DNA of 64,000 nt. It comes from Onchidella celtica (lineage: Eukaryota > Mollusca > Gastropoda > Systellommatophora > Onchidiidae). Each line of letters starts with the position of its first letter. Positions within the stretch are counted from its first letter, which is position 1. The notes beneath the pieces are model-generated. The model was not told the origin of the DNA, ran no database searches, and saw only the letters and a program-made list of their open reading frames with translations. Location of the stretch: positions 26,045,534 through 26,109,533 of the forward strand of contig OZ007572.1 in assembly GCA_963931925.1 (NCBI GenBank). The letters run 5' to 3'. Below are positions 48,343-60,200 of this stretch, piece after piece. The translations under genes were made by a program, and so were the position numbers.

Positions 48343-49108
48343 CAGTGGACACCGCCTAACAGCACGCCGGCTACCAGCACGATCCTTCTAACAGCACGCT
48401 CTTTACAAAAGACATACTTTTTTCTATATAAAAGGTCCCCTCTAACAGCATGCTTATTTAAGTACCATTCGCCTAAGAGCACGCTTTTTTCATATCAGAG
48501 AGATGAAACATTTTTACAAACGAGGTGTATTACATGTATTTGACCACCAGACAGGCAGGCGCTATTTGCAATGAACCTGTGAAGGCGCCACTGTAGGTAG
48601 ATCAAGCTGGCATGTGAGGGTGGGGTTGGAGTCAACAGAGGGTATTTGACCGCCATAATCTCTTGCCAGACAGACATGCCCTCTTTACAATGGACACATG
48701 GCGGCGGCGCTGCTTTGATCAGTCGCGTATGTAGATCAAATTGTTTGTATGGGTGGGGGGCGGGAACAACAGAAGGTTTGTGACCGCCCTAATCAGTTGC
48801 AAAGGTTTGGAGTGGGCGAATAGGAAAGAACAGAAAACATCCGTCGCACTTGATTGGTTTTTGCATCTGATCGCTTTTGCATTCGATTGGTCAGATTCTT
48901 TCCAATTTTGTCATGATTAGGCCTTAATTTACCGCAAGGTATAAGGCCCCAGTCCACACTGATGAGTTTAGGGACACTTATGAAGCGTGTAAATTACACA
49001 GTGCACATGCCTGCATGGTTCCCTCCCCTATACGCCTAACAGCACGTTCGCCTACCAGCACGCTAAACACTGTCTCCCGGGTACCGTGCTGCTAGGCGGT
49101 GACCACTG
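48343..49108. mobile_element. Pogo/Tigger-like MITE with TA target
   Basis: Ends CAGTGGACACCGCCTAACAG and, inverted, CAGTGGTCACCGCCTAGCAG, with matching CACG just inside. TA lies on both sides (48341-48342 and 49109-49110). The motif AACAGCACGC recurs several times inside each end. The centre has two to three diverged units starting TTTGACCGCC or TTTGACCACC (from about 48538, 48648 and 48779). No transposase. Confidence 0.85.
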
Positions 49109-49145
49109 TACATTGTTTCCAACCAAGATGGCACTGAACAGTATC

Positions 49146-49395
49146 CATACTGTATGTCTCTCACATTACATGAACTACGTCCGTTAAATCGGAAAGATTT
49201 ATCAATACAGTACCGTACATTTTCTCTTTCACATTACAGCATATATACATGTACTATAACTGAGAAAGATCTTAATTAGTTATCGATACAGTACATATAC
49301 ATCTCTTTCACATTACATGTGCTGTTTTTGTTAAATAGAAAGATCCAAACTACACATGTACTTATCAGTACAGTATCTCTTTCACATATGCACCA
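49146..49395. repeat. Short tandem array of about 80-95 bp units
   Basis: Three to four diverged units each contain CTCTTTCACATTACA or a variant, then GAAAGAT and ATCAATACAGTA. The array begins right after the pogo-like MITE. Confidence 0.55.
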
Positions 49396-50168
49396 CTCAC
49401 CCAACGCATGGTGGTCATCAAGATAAAAAACACACATGGTAAGGCCAAGGCATTTCTTACAATATGAAAACTACAAATCCCCTTGTGTGCTCTTCTTCCA
49501 CAATTCTTCTGTTTTCCTTTTTTTTCCTTTAATTTTCAGAAAAAAATAAACTGAAAATGACATATACCTTTACCTCTGTTGCCAAATAGTACTGGTATAC
49601 CCTGAACATAAAAATTCACAGACTGGTACAAACACATTGGCTTGCTCTCTAGGTTCCAGGAAAGGGCTTTTCGTGTTATAACATGAAGCATCAATTCCTC
49701 AAAGGAAAGAAAAAATCTGCCCTGTGATTGGATGTTAACTGTTTACAAAATTGAAATTAAAAAAAAAAAAATTGAAGCGTGAAATGCAGCTAATTTAAAC
49801 TTACAATATGGTTAGAAGCAATCCTGTGATAATATCATATTATGTCAATGTGGCAAACAACTAAGCAGCATGCTAACCATATAATTGATTTAGGCATCAA
49901 CTGAGACATAAGGAGACACAAACTGTACTTCAACAGCTCATTTCCCATTATTATTGGTGCAATGCTGTCAAGTCTCCACATTATGTTAAACAAAACACTG
50001 ACTAATCCAAAAATACCTATGCATAACTATCTCATTTCTCGCAAAAAAAAAATTCACACTCACAGTCAGCTACGTACATTCAAGTTCAAAAACAAGATTC
50101 TGCAGCAATCAAGTCTTAATTTGTATTTGGATTTATTATGATAAATCCTCAAAAAGCATCCAAATTTA

Positions 50169-50410
50169 TATGTGTGGCGCTCCAGGAAAACCCGTCGGAT
50201 GATGCACAGGCTGCTTTTGAAATACAGGCCTGCAAGGTAATTTTTCTCAGTTTCTCCTCTAACTACACCTGGCACTTTAAATGGCCATATCTCAAGCAGT
50301 TTGGGTTAATAAAATAAAAAGCAAAATGTCCCTCTTTCATAATAGTTGTATATCTCAAAATGTGAAATTTGACCCTTGTGAAGGGTTGTCCTAGAGCACC
50401 ACACACATAT
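50169..50410. mobile_element. Small TIR element related to 8154-9128
   Basis: Ends TGTGGCGCTCCAGGAAAACC and, inverted, TGTGGTGCTCTAGGACAACC, both preceded by ATATG. The CAGGAAAACC core is shared with the ends of the 975-bp element at 8.15 kb. Exact limits are blurred by the ATAT flanks. Confidence 0.6.
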
Positions 50411-50419
50411 AGAAAACAA

Positions 50420-52010
50420 AGCAATTATGGTTGCTCTGGAAAACTTGATTAATCGTTTCATGCCTCTGTTATCATTTCTTTGCCCAGATGGGAGTGCCCT
50501 TACAGCAATGCTGTACTTTTCATATATTTTTAAAGGGTTACGCTTTCTGTACCATCGCATCAGAAATTTCCTGGCATTTTTTTATTTTTTTTTACTCAAA
50601 AGCCTTCTGTCAGTCAATGCACAGTTAGATTAAACTTTCAGCATTAGAATACCTATATTTAATCAGAGTACATTGTGTAACTACTTTCATAAACAAAATT
50701 CTTATATATCCACAAATTCGGCACTGCGATAGAGAAAACGTCTTGACAAGTACACACAGTGCAACATACACCTTACACCATGTTGCAGGTTTCACTACAC
50801 AGCAACTATTAATTGGGCCCAGCAGTTTGTAAGGTCAACCCTGGTTGAAATCACTGCCCATGTAGGTATCAGAAGAAAACAGGTCGAATATCTTGCTGCT
50901 CACATCACTCTCATCCCATCCCATTAATGTACAAATCTTGCAGAGGATGTACTGCATATCCTTACTGAATATTTCCATCCACCTAATTCAGATTTTAAAG
51001 AAACACCTGTTAGTCTATAAATAGATAATATGTCTCCACAGCCATGTTAAATATCTAAGACATAGGATACCGATGACAAATCAATTCGTCATATTCCGTC
51101 TCTCGACTTACGCACATATCCTCGATGTCAACAATGCAACACTTCCCACCACACCCCTTCATAATTGAACTACAAAGAGTAGTACTCACCGTATTTCTAG
51201 GCGAGCAACTTGTGGACATACATGTAGTGGGAGAAAGAATGGTTTGCCTCGGTATTCTGGGATCCGTGTTATATTTAATAACCATATATATACACGTACT
51301 AGACATTTGAAGTATGGCGGTTTCAATCACTTAATCCATTTCCAGAAATTTTAACACTTACAAGCCAAGCTTTAATCAGTTTTTCAAGACTCCAGAGAAA
51401 ATTTCAAAATGCAGGTTAGGTAGACAGAAACACAGACTAATGCAGTAATGGAATGAGATGACAAGTATCCAACATTCAATAGAAGATTCTTGTACATGTA
51501 TAATAAAAATGGCAATGTGAATACTGCGGCTTTTGTTTTGAGCATAAGTAAAGTGAAACATTCAAAAGTAGAATGATTTATGTGATGTCATTATTACTAA
51601 TGAAACTGTGTAATACCTTCAGTAACCAACCATGTTAAAACAGGTTAGTTTAAATGCACATTACCAAAAAGGGCAATATGAAAATAGGCATATGTCTCAG
51701 AAAGTGGCTGAGAATGTCAAGAAAAGCTAGGGCTGATAAATAGCAGACAAGGGAAAGTTATTGTTTGATTTTTTGTTATCCTGAAGTAAATCCCCCATGC
51801 TTTCCACCCTGTTTCAACAGACAGGATAGTTTTTCACTCTGAAGAAGTCACATCTTGGATGTTGCTCCACTTGTAGGTGAAATCAAATTACACGTACCTT
51901 TCCTGAAAGCAATGGTCACAGAAACAAAAAAAAACCTTGGCAACACTACATCCAGCATTAACATATACTGGTATTCTTTGATTGAATAAACTTTAAAACA
52001 CACAAATTTT
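50420..52010. other. Gene-free or weakly coding stretch
   Basis: AT-rich. The one candidate exon is at 51112-51162 on the minus strand, where ATG and 17 codons (MKGCGGKCCIVDIEDMC) run into a good GTAAGT donor; I could not link it to a gene. Confidence 0.25.
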
Positions 52011-52016
52011 CACATT

Positions 52017-52238
52017 ATAGTGTGAAATGCAAATGCCACATGGCAATCAGTTGTGAGGCCCTGTCAAGGGGCACTGCAATGGAGATTGCAAGTCTGCGAA
52101 GCCGTTTTTCAATACTGCTGGCAACCAGCAGGTCAAATAAATTCCGGTGCTGCATAAGGATTGCAACGACAATTTCGGTCATGCTAGATTTTCCCTGCCA
52201 ACTTTCACAAATGCTTTCAACAGCATGGCTTGACAATG
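52017..52238 (-). CDS. Orphan coding-like exon, ends in a stop
   Basis: On the minus strand an AG at the end of CTGTCATACAG opens about 70 codons reading SSHAVESICESWQGKSSMTE, then IVVAILMQHRNLFDLL, EKRLRRLAIS and a terminal MWHLHFTL with a stop. GC content is above that of the surroundings and the translation has ordinary amino-acid composition. I do not recognise the family. It may be a terminal exon of an unlinked gene or part of a degraded DNA-transposon gene. Confidence 0.25.
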
Positions 52239-52751
52239 CTGTATGACAGCTTTATTCTGATGTATTTTTGTATCGAACTAAAGATTTTTTTGTTATAATC
52301 TTCTTCATTATAGAACTCTCTAGTACAAATGTGCGAGTAACGATTCCGGAATTGAGTACTCGATTCTTAACTGCGGCGATTCCGGACCCGAGTCTCCAAT
52401 CAAATACTCGATTCTGGACTCGATTCCAACAAACCGATTCCGGACTCGACTCCTCGGTAAAGGACTCGAGTCCCATACACAAATTGGGCAAAAAATTACA
52501 CTGAAAGCACGTCAAATCACCACGCCACCACCACAACCACACGTGCTGGGTGAGTACAGCAAGTGGAAACCGACGGCAACAGAACTGAAAGTGAAACTAC
52601 TCTTAGAATTCCAAGAATTTACGGTGGTTTCGATTTCAAAAGAAACACTCAATACTAGCCTTAGCTCACACAAGTTGTTATAGTTTACAACAACAGCAAC
52701 AACATCGCCACCATCATCACCACAACCAACCAATCAACAACAACAAACAAC

Positions 52752-52880
52752 ATTCCAGCATCCTCCGTCCCATCAGAGAGATTGTTTTCTGCTGCCGGAG
52801 AACTGGTATCCAGCAGGAGATCAAGATTGACAGCAGAAAATGTAAATATGTTGTTGTTTCTAAACAGCAATATGTTGTAA
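52752..52880 (+). pseudogene. hAT transposase C-terminal dimerisation region
   Basis: The frame reads [20 protein letters not shown], then [20 protein letters not shown] and a stop. This is the well-known hAT C-terminal dimerisation motif (xPSSSAxSERxFSAAG). Upstream transposase coding sequence is not recognisable, so this is a remnant. Confidence 0.85.
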
Positions 52881-53112
52881 AAAAAAAAAAAAAAGAAAGA
52901 AAAGCACAAAAAAAAAAAGAAAGAAAAAAAAAAAACAATTAAAAAAGAAGAAAAAAAACTTTAAAAAAGAAAGAAAAAAGAAAAAAAAAACCCAACAACT
53001 TTCAATTGCTGACTATTAAGAACCTATGATGATCCCAAGCAAACTTCATGTATGAAGTGCATTCTCTGAGGTTCACAGTTATAAATTTTAGGTGTGCATT
53101 TTATTTTCAGTG

Positions 53113-53345
53113 TACCACCACCACCAACACCAACAACAACAACAACAGCAGCAACAGCAACAACAACAACAAATACAACAACAGCAGCAGTGGTGAAACA
53201 GCAGTGGCAACAACAACAACAACAGCAGCAGCAGCGATAACAACAGCATTAGCAGCAATAACAACAAGGTTAAAACAATAATTGCAGCAGTAGTGCATTA
53301 TTATCACCACAAACCACCACCACCACCACCAACAGCTACAGCAAC
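53113..53345. repeat. CAN trinucleotide repeat tract
   Basis: Interspersed CAA, CAG, CAC and CCA triplets inside the hAT remnant. The open frames across it (poly-Asn, poly-Thr, poly-Val) are artefacts of the repeat. Confidence 0.85.
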
Positions 53346-53866
53346 AACAGTACTGAAGTTAAAACAATAGCAACACCAACATTTGCCATGTAAAAAAAAT
53401 TGAATAACAAGTTCTCGTTAGTATAATTACTCGAGTAATTACTCGATTCCTGGCACCTTGGGAATCGAGTCCTTACTCGAGTAATTATTCGACTCCTTTT
53501 GTATTACTCGATTCTGGAATCGAGTCCGAAATTTTTGGATTCGCACACCCTTACTCTCTAGTCCATCTGTTCCAGTCACAGCAGACCGGGAGAATTCTCA
53601 GTGGCCTGATGGCACTTTGACTTAAACAAAATAAGGTTTACAGAGCACAAAAAGCAGTGTGGCGATGAAACACCTATGGATAATATGCCAAAATAGCACT
53701 GCATCAACATCTCACTCTATAAATATTGGTAATTTGACATATATAAATTATGAACACAAGTACTGTGCTAAACTCAAGTAGTTAGAAAAAAAAAAAAGAA
53801 TGTTGTAAGGGAGGCATAGTCAAATTACAAAGCCAAATAGAGAAAATAGAGTTGTGTTCAGCAAAT

Positions 53867-54270
53867 GTGAGTGTGCTTGAGAAAACCCACAATAAGTTGC
53901 AAACATGACATTTTTTGAGTTCTGTACACATAATAAAAGACAAAGACATTTCTGATAAATTGAAGTCAGTGACCCCCCTAGAACAAGATTTTGAGAAAAC
54001 GGCATTTAATCCTAAAAGTGGCAATAGCTAGTTGACCCATTAATATTGGAGTGATTGCTGTTAGGAGACCGTAGTCTAATAACTAAGCCGTTACAGAGAT
54101 CATACTGAGTAGTGTTCACTGCTCGTCTACAGTTTACCCTGTAACATGCCACGGACCCCAAAACAACAGCCAAGTTGGAAGTTTGTGTCGGACCCATATT
54201 TTCACTTCAAAGCCGTTTTTCTCAAAATCAGCTCTGTCGACATATTGTGGGTTTTCTCATGCACACTCAC
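53867..54270. mobile_element. GTGAGTG-ended TIR element, copy 1
   Basis: Inverted ends GTGAGTGTGCTTGAGAAAAC and GTGAGTGTGCATGAGAAAAC, both continuing into CCCACAATA. The flanks are AAAT on each side (53863-53866 and 54271-54274), a possible 4-bp target duplication. It has 404 bp and no coding capacity. The interior includes TAGTCTAATAACTAAGCCGT and TGTTCACTGCTCGTCTACAG. It appears to sit inside another fragment of the same repeat family (53810-53860). Confidence 0.8.
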
Positions 54271-54274
54271 AAAT

Positions 54275-56100
54275 GGTTCATAATGTAAAATACCATGCGC
54301 CTTTCACAACAGCAAAAAAAAAAAGCAATACAAACACACAAAAAAATCCAACTGTATTCTATGTCATGAAATTCGTATTCTAATTTTAAAAAAACAACAA
54401 ACAGTATTCTGCTATTTCTACGCCATGAAATTTATATTCTAATAAAAAAGATATCATGTAGTAGTCCATGCCATGAAATTTAGATTTGTAAGCACCATTA
54501 ATGAAGAAAGTTGAGAAGAAATTCAGCTGAACAATGCCCTAAAAGGGATGACCATGTAAATTATACGGTACTTCGTCAAAATGAAAACTGGTTCATATAT
54601 AAACCCCATAACTCAAAAAGTTACAACTGTTTGGGCTCTCTATATAACATTGCATCCTTAGTATTATACCAGCAAACAAGTCAAACTGAAAGGAAACAAA
54701 TGAACACAATTATAAAACAAGCCATTTTTTAACTCAAGTGTACAAATATCTTTATACAGAATTTAAAAAAAAGTGAATGAACAAGTCAAAAGGTTCCCTT
54801 ATCAGGTTATAAATACTCTCAATAGGACCACCAAGATTTATATTTCTCAGACCCAACATCTTTGGCATTGAAAATACAATATTTTTAAAAAGTCAGACTG
54901 AATCAATTATCCGGCAAGCTAACTAGTGGTACCTTCTTTGTAAGCAAGAATGTCTGTATCATTTCTCTATTCCTAAAGTAAGTAAGTAACCATCTTGCTC
55001 TTTCTCTCAACACTGGAATGGCCAAGATATTAAATATGACATGGCAAACTGCTGAAAATCACACACTGTGCGTTTGCATGCGTCAAATTTTTATCTGTAA
55101 TGGACAAAACCTGTTACCACAGAAATTTCCAGCTGGTCGAGATACGTTTTGGTAAACTCTGTATTTTGGATGTCTCGCAGCTTATTTCAAGAACCATATC
55201 GGTTTCCTCTAGTACTTCTTATCCTACAGGCATCCAAGCAGTTTGTATTTGTAGATTTATTCTGTGACTTCCTTTTCTTTGGTATAAGGATAATAATCTT
55301 CATAATCATATTGAAAAAAAAAATTCTTTTGTCTGCAATAAGCTATGCAAATAACTCAAATGTAAAGTTATTCTTGTTACTGCCACAAAATAGAAGAATT
55401 ATCAGTTATGTGACATTTCATCATTCAAATTTTCAGACTAGTCAACTTTGTGAATTCGCTCTTTTTGTTAAACATGAATGAGCACTTGAGCATCTGGAGT
55501 AAATAGGGAAAAAAACAGCAACCCAAAATAATCACTATCATATGTGCATGCAGGGGTTCAGTTCACTCTGACACGTGCCATGTATTCATCGGGATAGCAA
55601 ATCAATGGCCCTATCAACAAACTGTACATGTGCGAAGGATCTAATTTTACAGGGGAGAAAAGAAAACTTGATTTCCCTGAAATGTACTCTCTACATTTTG
55701 AGTTATAAACATTTGAAATATTGTGGTCCCTGTTAATCAACAGAATAAAATTCCTTACAAGAATTCAAAGAATATTTTGAAAAAAAAAAAAAAAGAGTTG
55801 TCAGTTGTGCAGTTAAGGCCAGTGATGTGTCATCTGTACAAATAAAATCTTCAGTTTAATCCATTTCCCTCCAAACGATTGACCACTGAGCCAAGCTGCT
55901 TAGTAGACAACAAAATGACTGCAGATTTTACAAGGAGATAGTCATAAATAATGAGAAGTATATTAATATTAAAATTTAACAGGGGAATAAATGACTATTT
56001 CTGATGCAACCCATAAGGGTGCAGAGTCAAATTATTTTAGTTCTGATTAGCACCTGATTCATTGTACATGCTGGTGACTAAATTGAAAGACTTACAATCA
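54275..56100. other. Gene-free stretch
   Basis: AT-rich intergenic DNA. Short open frames only; no recognised transposon end. Confidence 0.35.
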
Positions 56101-56135
56101 ACAAGGGAAAGAACAACAGTTTACATGTATTTACT

Positions 56136-56940
56136 CCTTCGCCACGCTGATGACACAGCTCTTATGTCAGATAACATCACCAGCATGAAAAGAGTGTTGC
56201 ACAGAGTGGATGAAGCGGGCAAGACAGCAGGCCTACACCTAAATGCTAAGAAAACGAAAGTCATGCATACTGGAACAGGGCACCATGAACACCAGGAGAT
56301 ACTAGTAAACAAAACAGCACTAGAAAAAGTGACTGATTTCAAATACCTAGGATCACATAAATCGCAAGATGGAAGCTGCTCAAAGGACATAAAAACAAGG
56401 ATAGGAATGGCAAAACACAAAATGGTTCAACTAAACAACATTTGGAAGGATAGAGGCACACCAACGGACCTCAAAGTGAACATACTTAAGTGCTTGATCT
56501 GGCCAGTCCTACTATATGGTTGTGAAGCCTGGACACTCAAAAAGGCAGACATAACAAGATTGGAGGCAGCTGAAATGTGGCTTTACAGAAGGCTACTCAG
56601 AATAAGTTGGACAGAAAGGAGAACAAATACAAGCATCTTAGAACAGCTTGGCACCACCAGAAGAATAACACCTGAAATAAATAAAAGAAGACTTGCATAC
56701 ATCGGCCACGCGGCCCGAAACAAAAGCACGGCCCTTATGATATCAATCCTTCAAGGAAAGACAGAAACAAAGAGAAAACAAGGAAGACCACCCATTACAT
56801 ATCACGATAACATCAAGAAAGTCAGCCAGCTGGAAATAAGTGAACTAACTAGGAAAGCTAAGGACAGGATTGGGTGGAGGAGATTTTGTCGTGACATCCA
56901 CTGTAGCAGCTAACATCGATGACGATGAAGCCGACAGGTG
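56136..56940 (+). mobile_element. 5'-truncated LINE, RT C-terminal part
   Basis: A single open frame reads HADDTALMSDNITSMKRVL (RT motif C with ADD), NAKKTKVMHTG, FKYLGSHKSQDGS, WPVLLYGCEAWTL, MWLYRRLLRISWTER and RLAYIGHAARNKS, ending WRRFCRDIHCSS at the stop at 56911-56913. The stop is followed at once by CATCGATGACGATGAAG, a short GATGA-type tail. Motifs A and B and the endonuclease are missing. No clear target duplication was found; the 5' limit is approximate. Confidence 0.8.
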
Positions 56941-57207
56941 ACAGGTGACTCCTTTTCTGTGACAAACGGTAGTCTATGACAAAGTCTAAGACTGTATAAC
57001 ATTATATGTACAAACTTTGGTGTTGTTTAAATATTATATAAGTAAGTGTAACTGGATGGACAGAGACGGTTCCATTTTTTGTGTTTTGGTGATATTAGGA
57101 AATGGAAAAGCCAAATTCATAATTTTCAGTCATTCGTAGTCTACTGCACCAATTTAGTCTTCCTGATAAGCAACATATTTTTTCGTGACCAATCACAGTT
57201 AAGTTAC

Positions 57208-60200
57208 TCATTCTGTGGACTCTGTTAAACATTTATACAATTTTGATGCCTGAAAACAAACATCTTCATTGTCATGCCTTGTCAGCCGGAAAACTTTACT
57301 CCGCAAAGTCTCAACTCGATCAACACCGGTGACAGCTGTAAATAGCATCTCTGGAGACGCTGCTTTGTCTTCGGTGGGAAGACTGGCAGCTGTCATTTCA
57401 CCCTCAGACATGGCTGTCAGAATGTTGGCCAACATAGTCACTGTTCTCAGGATCAGGTCTGTAGCTGTAGGTTTGTCCAGGAGGTCCAACAGACACTGTG
57501 GGGCCTGAGAAAGACAAATGAACAAATAGTGACCATAATGGTTTACTTCTCTCATTTTCTACACAGATTTGAGAAATGCAAATGAAGCTCTTCTATCAGG
57601 ATGAAACAGTTAAAGTTTTGGCGTTATCTGTTCAATGTGTTATTGTGCAGGCGCATTAGTGCATATGTTTCTTGTTTGCGTGAAAGCGCTGGGCTCAACC
57701 TCAAGAAGAAAGAACATGACAGGTCAGTGCAATTTTGGCCAAAGTCTATAACAGGATAGGTCACTTTGCTGGCACAGTGATGAAATGTAATCAGGGATGT
57801 AAAGAGCCGACGATAGTATGGATGGAAATTATGTGGCATGCCCAGATATGGCAGAGAAAAATGGCTAAGATGTAGTGTAATTAATCTCGACCGTTTTAAA
57901 AGAACAAAGCCTGATACTGGTAACTGAATTAAAATTATACAGTAGATCTATTTCATATAAGGGGAAAGACAATAAGAAGAAAGAATCTGACTCACTTAAA
58001 CAGTTATAGAAGGACTGTACTTTAGATCCATTACACTTATGGTCTTACAAAGGGACTGATGATGAGTAGGCTAGTTAACCAGAACAAAATAAGCACAATG
58101 CATAACTGTCTTGGCTGAGTTCCTTAAAAAAAAAGTTGATACCAAATCCCCGTATGTGTCGATTCTCTTTAGATCCAGACTTGAAGATCTATGCCTAAAT
58201 CTAATTTCTAGACTGAATCTAATCTTTGCCGACTGCCCCCTGAACTTCTTCAGAGTCACGCCATCTGTGATAGATCATAAATTTATTCATACTGAGAAAG
58301 TATTTAAATCCCAATCTTAGAGCTGGCAAAGCTTTTTAGCATTATCACCACCACCAAATTCCATGTTGGAAACCACATGTGAAACATCGCTACGGAGAAA
58401 GAGGCTACACCATTGGCCCAACGGAAGTGAAAGGCAACAACAAAAGAAATCTTCTATGCGAAAAGACCACGATTAGACCTTACTCGGTATGCCAGATTTC
58501 TAAAGAACTGCCGACCAAGTTGAGGACAACGGCAGGTGTTAGTGCTACTAGCGGATGGCGCGGACGGTTGGTGATTGCGCCTCGGGCGAAAAGGGTGGAG
58601 TCGGCAACTGCGCTTTGGACGGAAAAGACGGAAGATTTACATCCCTGTATAATACTATACTGCAAAACTTTATTTGTGTCACTTAAATGGAATCTGAACA
58701 CACAGGCTAATCATTCAAATTTCAGAACTGTAACTTTCACTGACTAAGTCTTTCACTACTTCCACCTGATATGAAAGTAAATTTAGTGCATTCTAGATCT
58801 CCAGCGGCATTTGCAAATCGTATGCTGTAAAATGTTTGTGAATGAATACAGATCTTATAATTTGAGATCAGTACATTTTTTTGTCGGGAAAACTTTCTCC
58901 TGACCAATGTCAAATGAACACACAACCCATCTTCCATCCCAAACTCTGATGTATTGAATTAATGTGTTCAATTTTTACCTTTGCAGCTAACAAATGGGGC
59001 ACCATAGCTGCATTCAGAGACAGGTTGACCAAGACTTTCAGACTCTGAATTCTGGTGGTTTGAGAGCCTGTATCTAGTAGGCTGTAAAGTTCTTGGATAG
59101 CACATGTGTAATAACTGTGGTACTTAGTATCAGCTGAAAGGTTGATCAATGGACGGAGAGCAGACAGGCGGAGAGAATCTGCAGCAGTGTCTTGCAGAAT
59201 GACATCAATAAGTGATGGCACAGCATCCTGTTATAAGCAATTAAAGACATTAATCATTTCACATTTTGGGCCAACTGTCTAAGCATTACAGATTCCAACT
59301 TACTCTGAAAATTGACTTCTCAGTAAAACAAATGAAGGACCTTGTGATGCTGGTCACATGCGGACATTATATTGACAGTCTCAAGCCACAGCATCCAAAT
59401 TTGAAATCTCCCAATTTTTTGTCTGGTAGAATAGAAGTGGACATCATTCTATGCTACATATGTACAAATTAATATCCTTAATATAACAGAAATACAAAAA
59501 TATACATTGTGATCAAACAGTCACTTACGGTTTGCTCTTTATCAGTTTTTTTCTTCCTTGTCTCTAAAGTAGACAGTTTGTCAACTCAGCTAACAACAAT
59601 GTTTACCTCTACGAGTGCCTGAGTTTCAGGATCTAGGGTGAGATTTGACAGAACTTGACACAAAGAATTAAGAGTGGCCTCTGCTTCAGGACCCCCTGTT
59701 TTGATCTGCTCACAGCTTTCTCCAACTTGTGTCACAATAATTTCAGGACAACCACACTCTCGCAGATTTTTCTGCCAATAGACAGGTAAACATCAACACT
59801 CATATTTATATAAATGTCATCATGTTTTTGTGTACATCTTTTTCTGTACAACACGCTAAATGGCAAATCATACATCTAGTGCCACCATCATAGAACAATT
59901 GACTAAGTCAATTTTAAATATTTTTAAACTTGGGTCTTAAAAACTCCTAGAAAAAAATAAGAGTTGTTTGGTTTGTTTCCCGAACACTGTGAAGATTTGT
60001 TTCATGCCTTCAACATCTCAGTTTCTTGCTAATTTCATGTTTAAAATGGTCTCCATTGTGCATCGCCATGATAGGACGATTTTTCATGCAAATCACAACA
60101 GTCTTATAAGATGACACTCCTCAGTGAGGGGTTATTACTGAGTCCATATAATGTGTACACAATAGCCGATGCAATAATAAAAGACTATTTCATAGAATAA

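Larger units (their letters stand above)
52325..53552 (+). mobile_element. hAT-superfamily DNA transposon remnant
   Basis: Flanked by the direct repeat ACTCTCTAGT (52315-52324 and 53553-53562), which includes the 8-bp duplication expected of hAT. Ends read ACAAATGTGCGAGTAACGAT and, inverted, AAGGGTGTGCGAATCCAAAA. Long inner stretches rich in CGATTCC/ACTCGA lie next to both ends. The middle holds the transposase C-terminus (52752-52880), a poly-A tract (about 52880-52990) and CAA/CAG/CAC repeats (about 53113-53345). The bulk of the transposase gene is missing. Confidence 0.85.

Noticed and set aside
53048-53310. Poly-Asn/Ser/Thr and poly-Val/Ala frames on both strands
   Set aside because: They are translations of the CAN triplet tract inside the hAT remnant.
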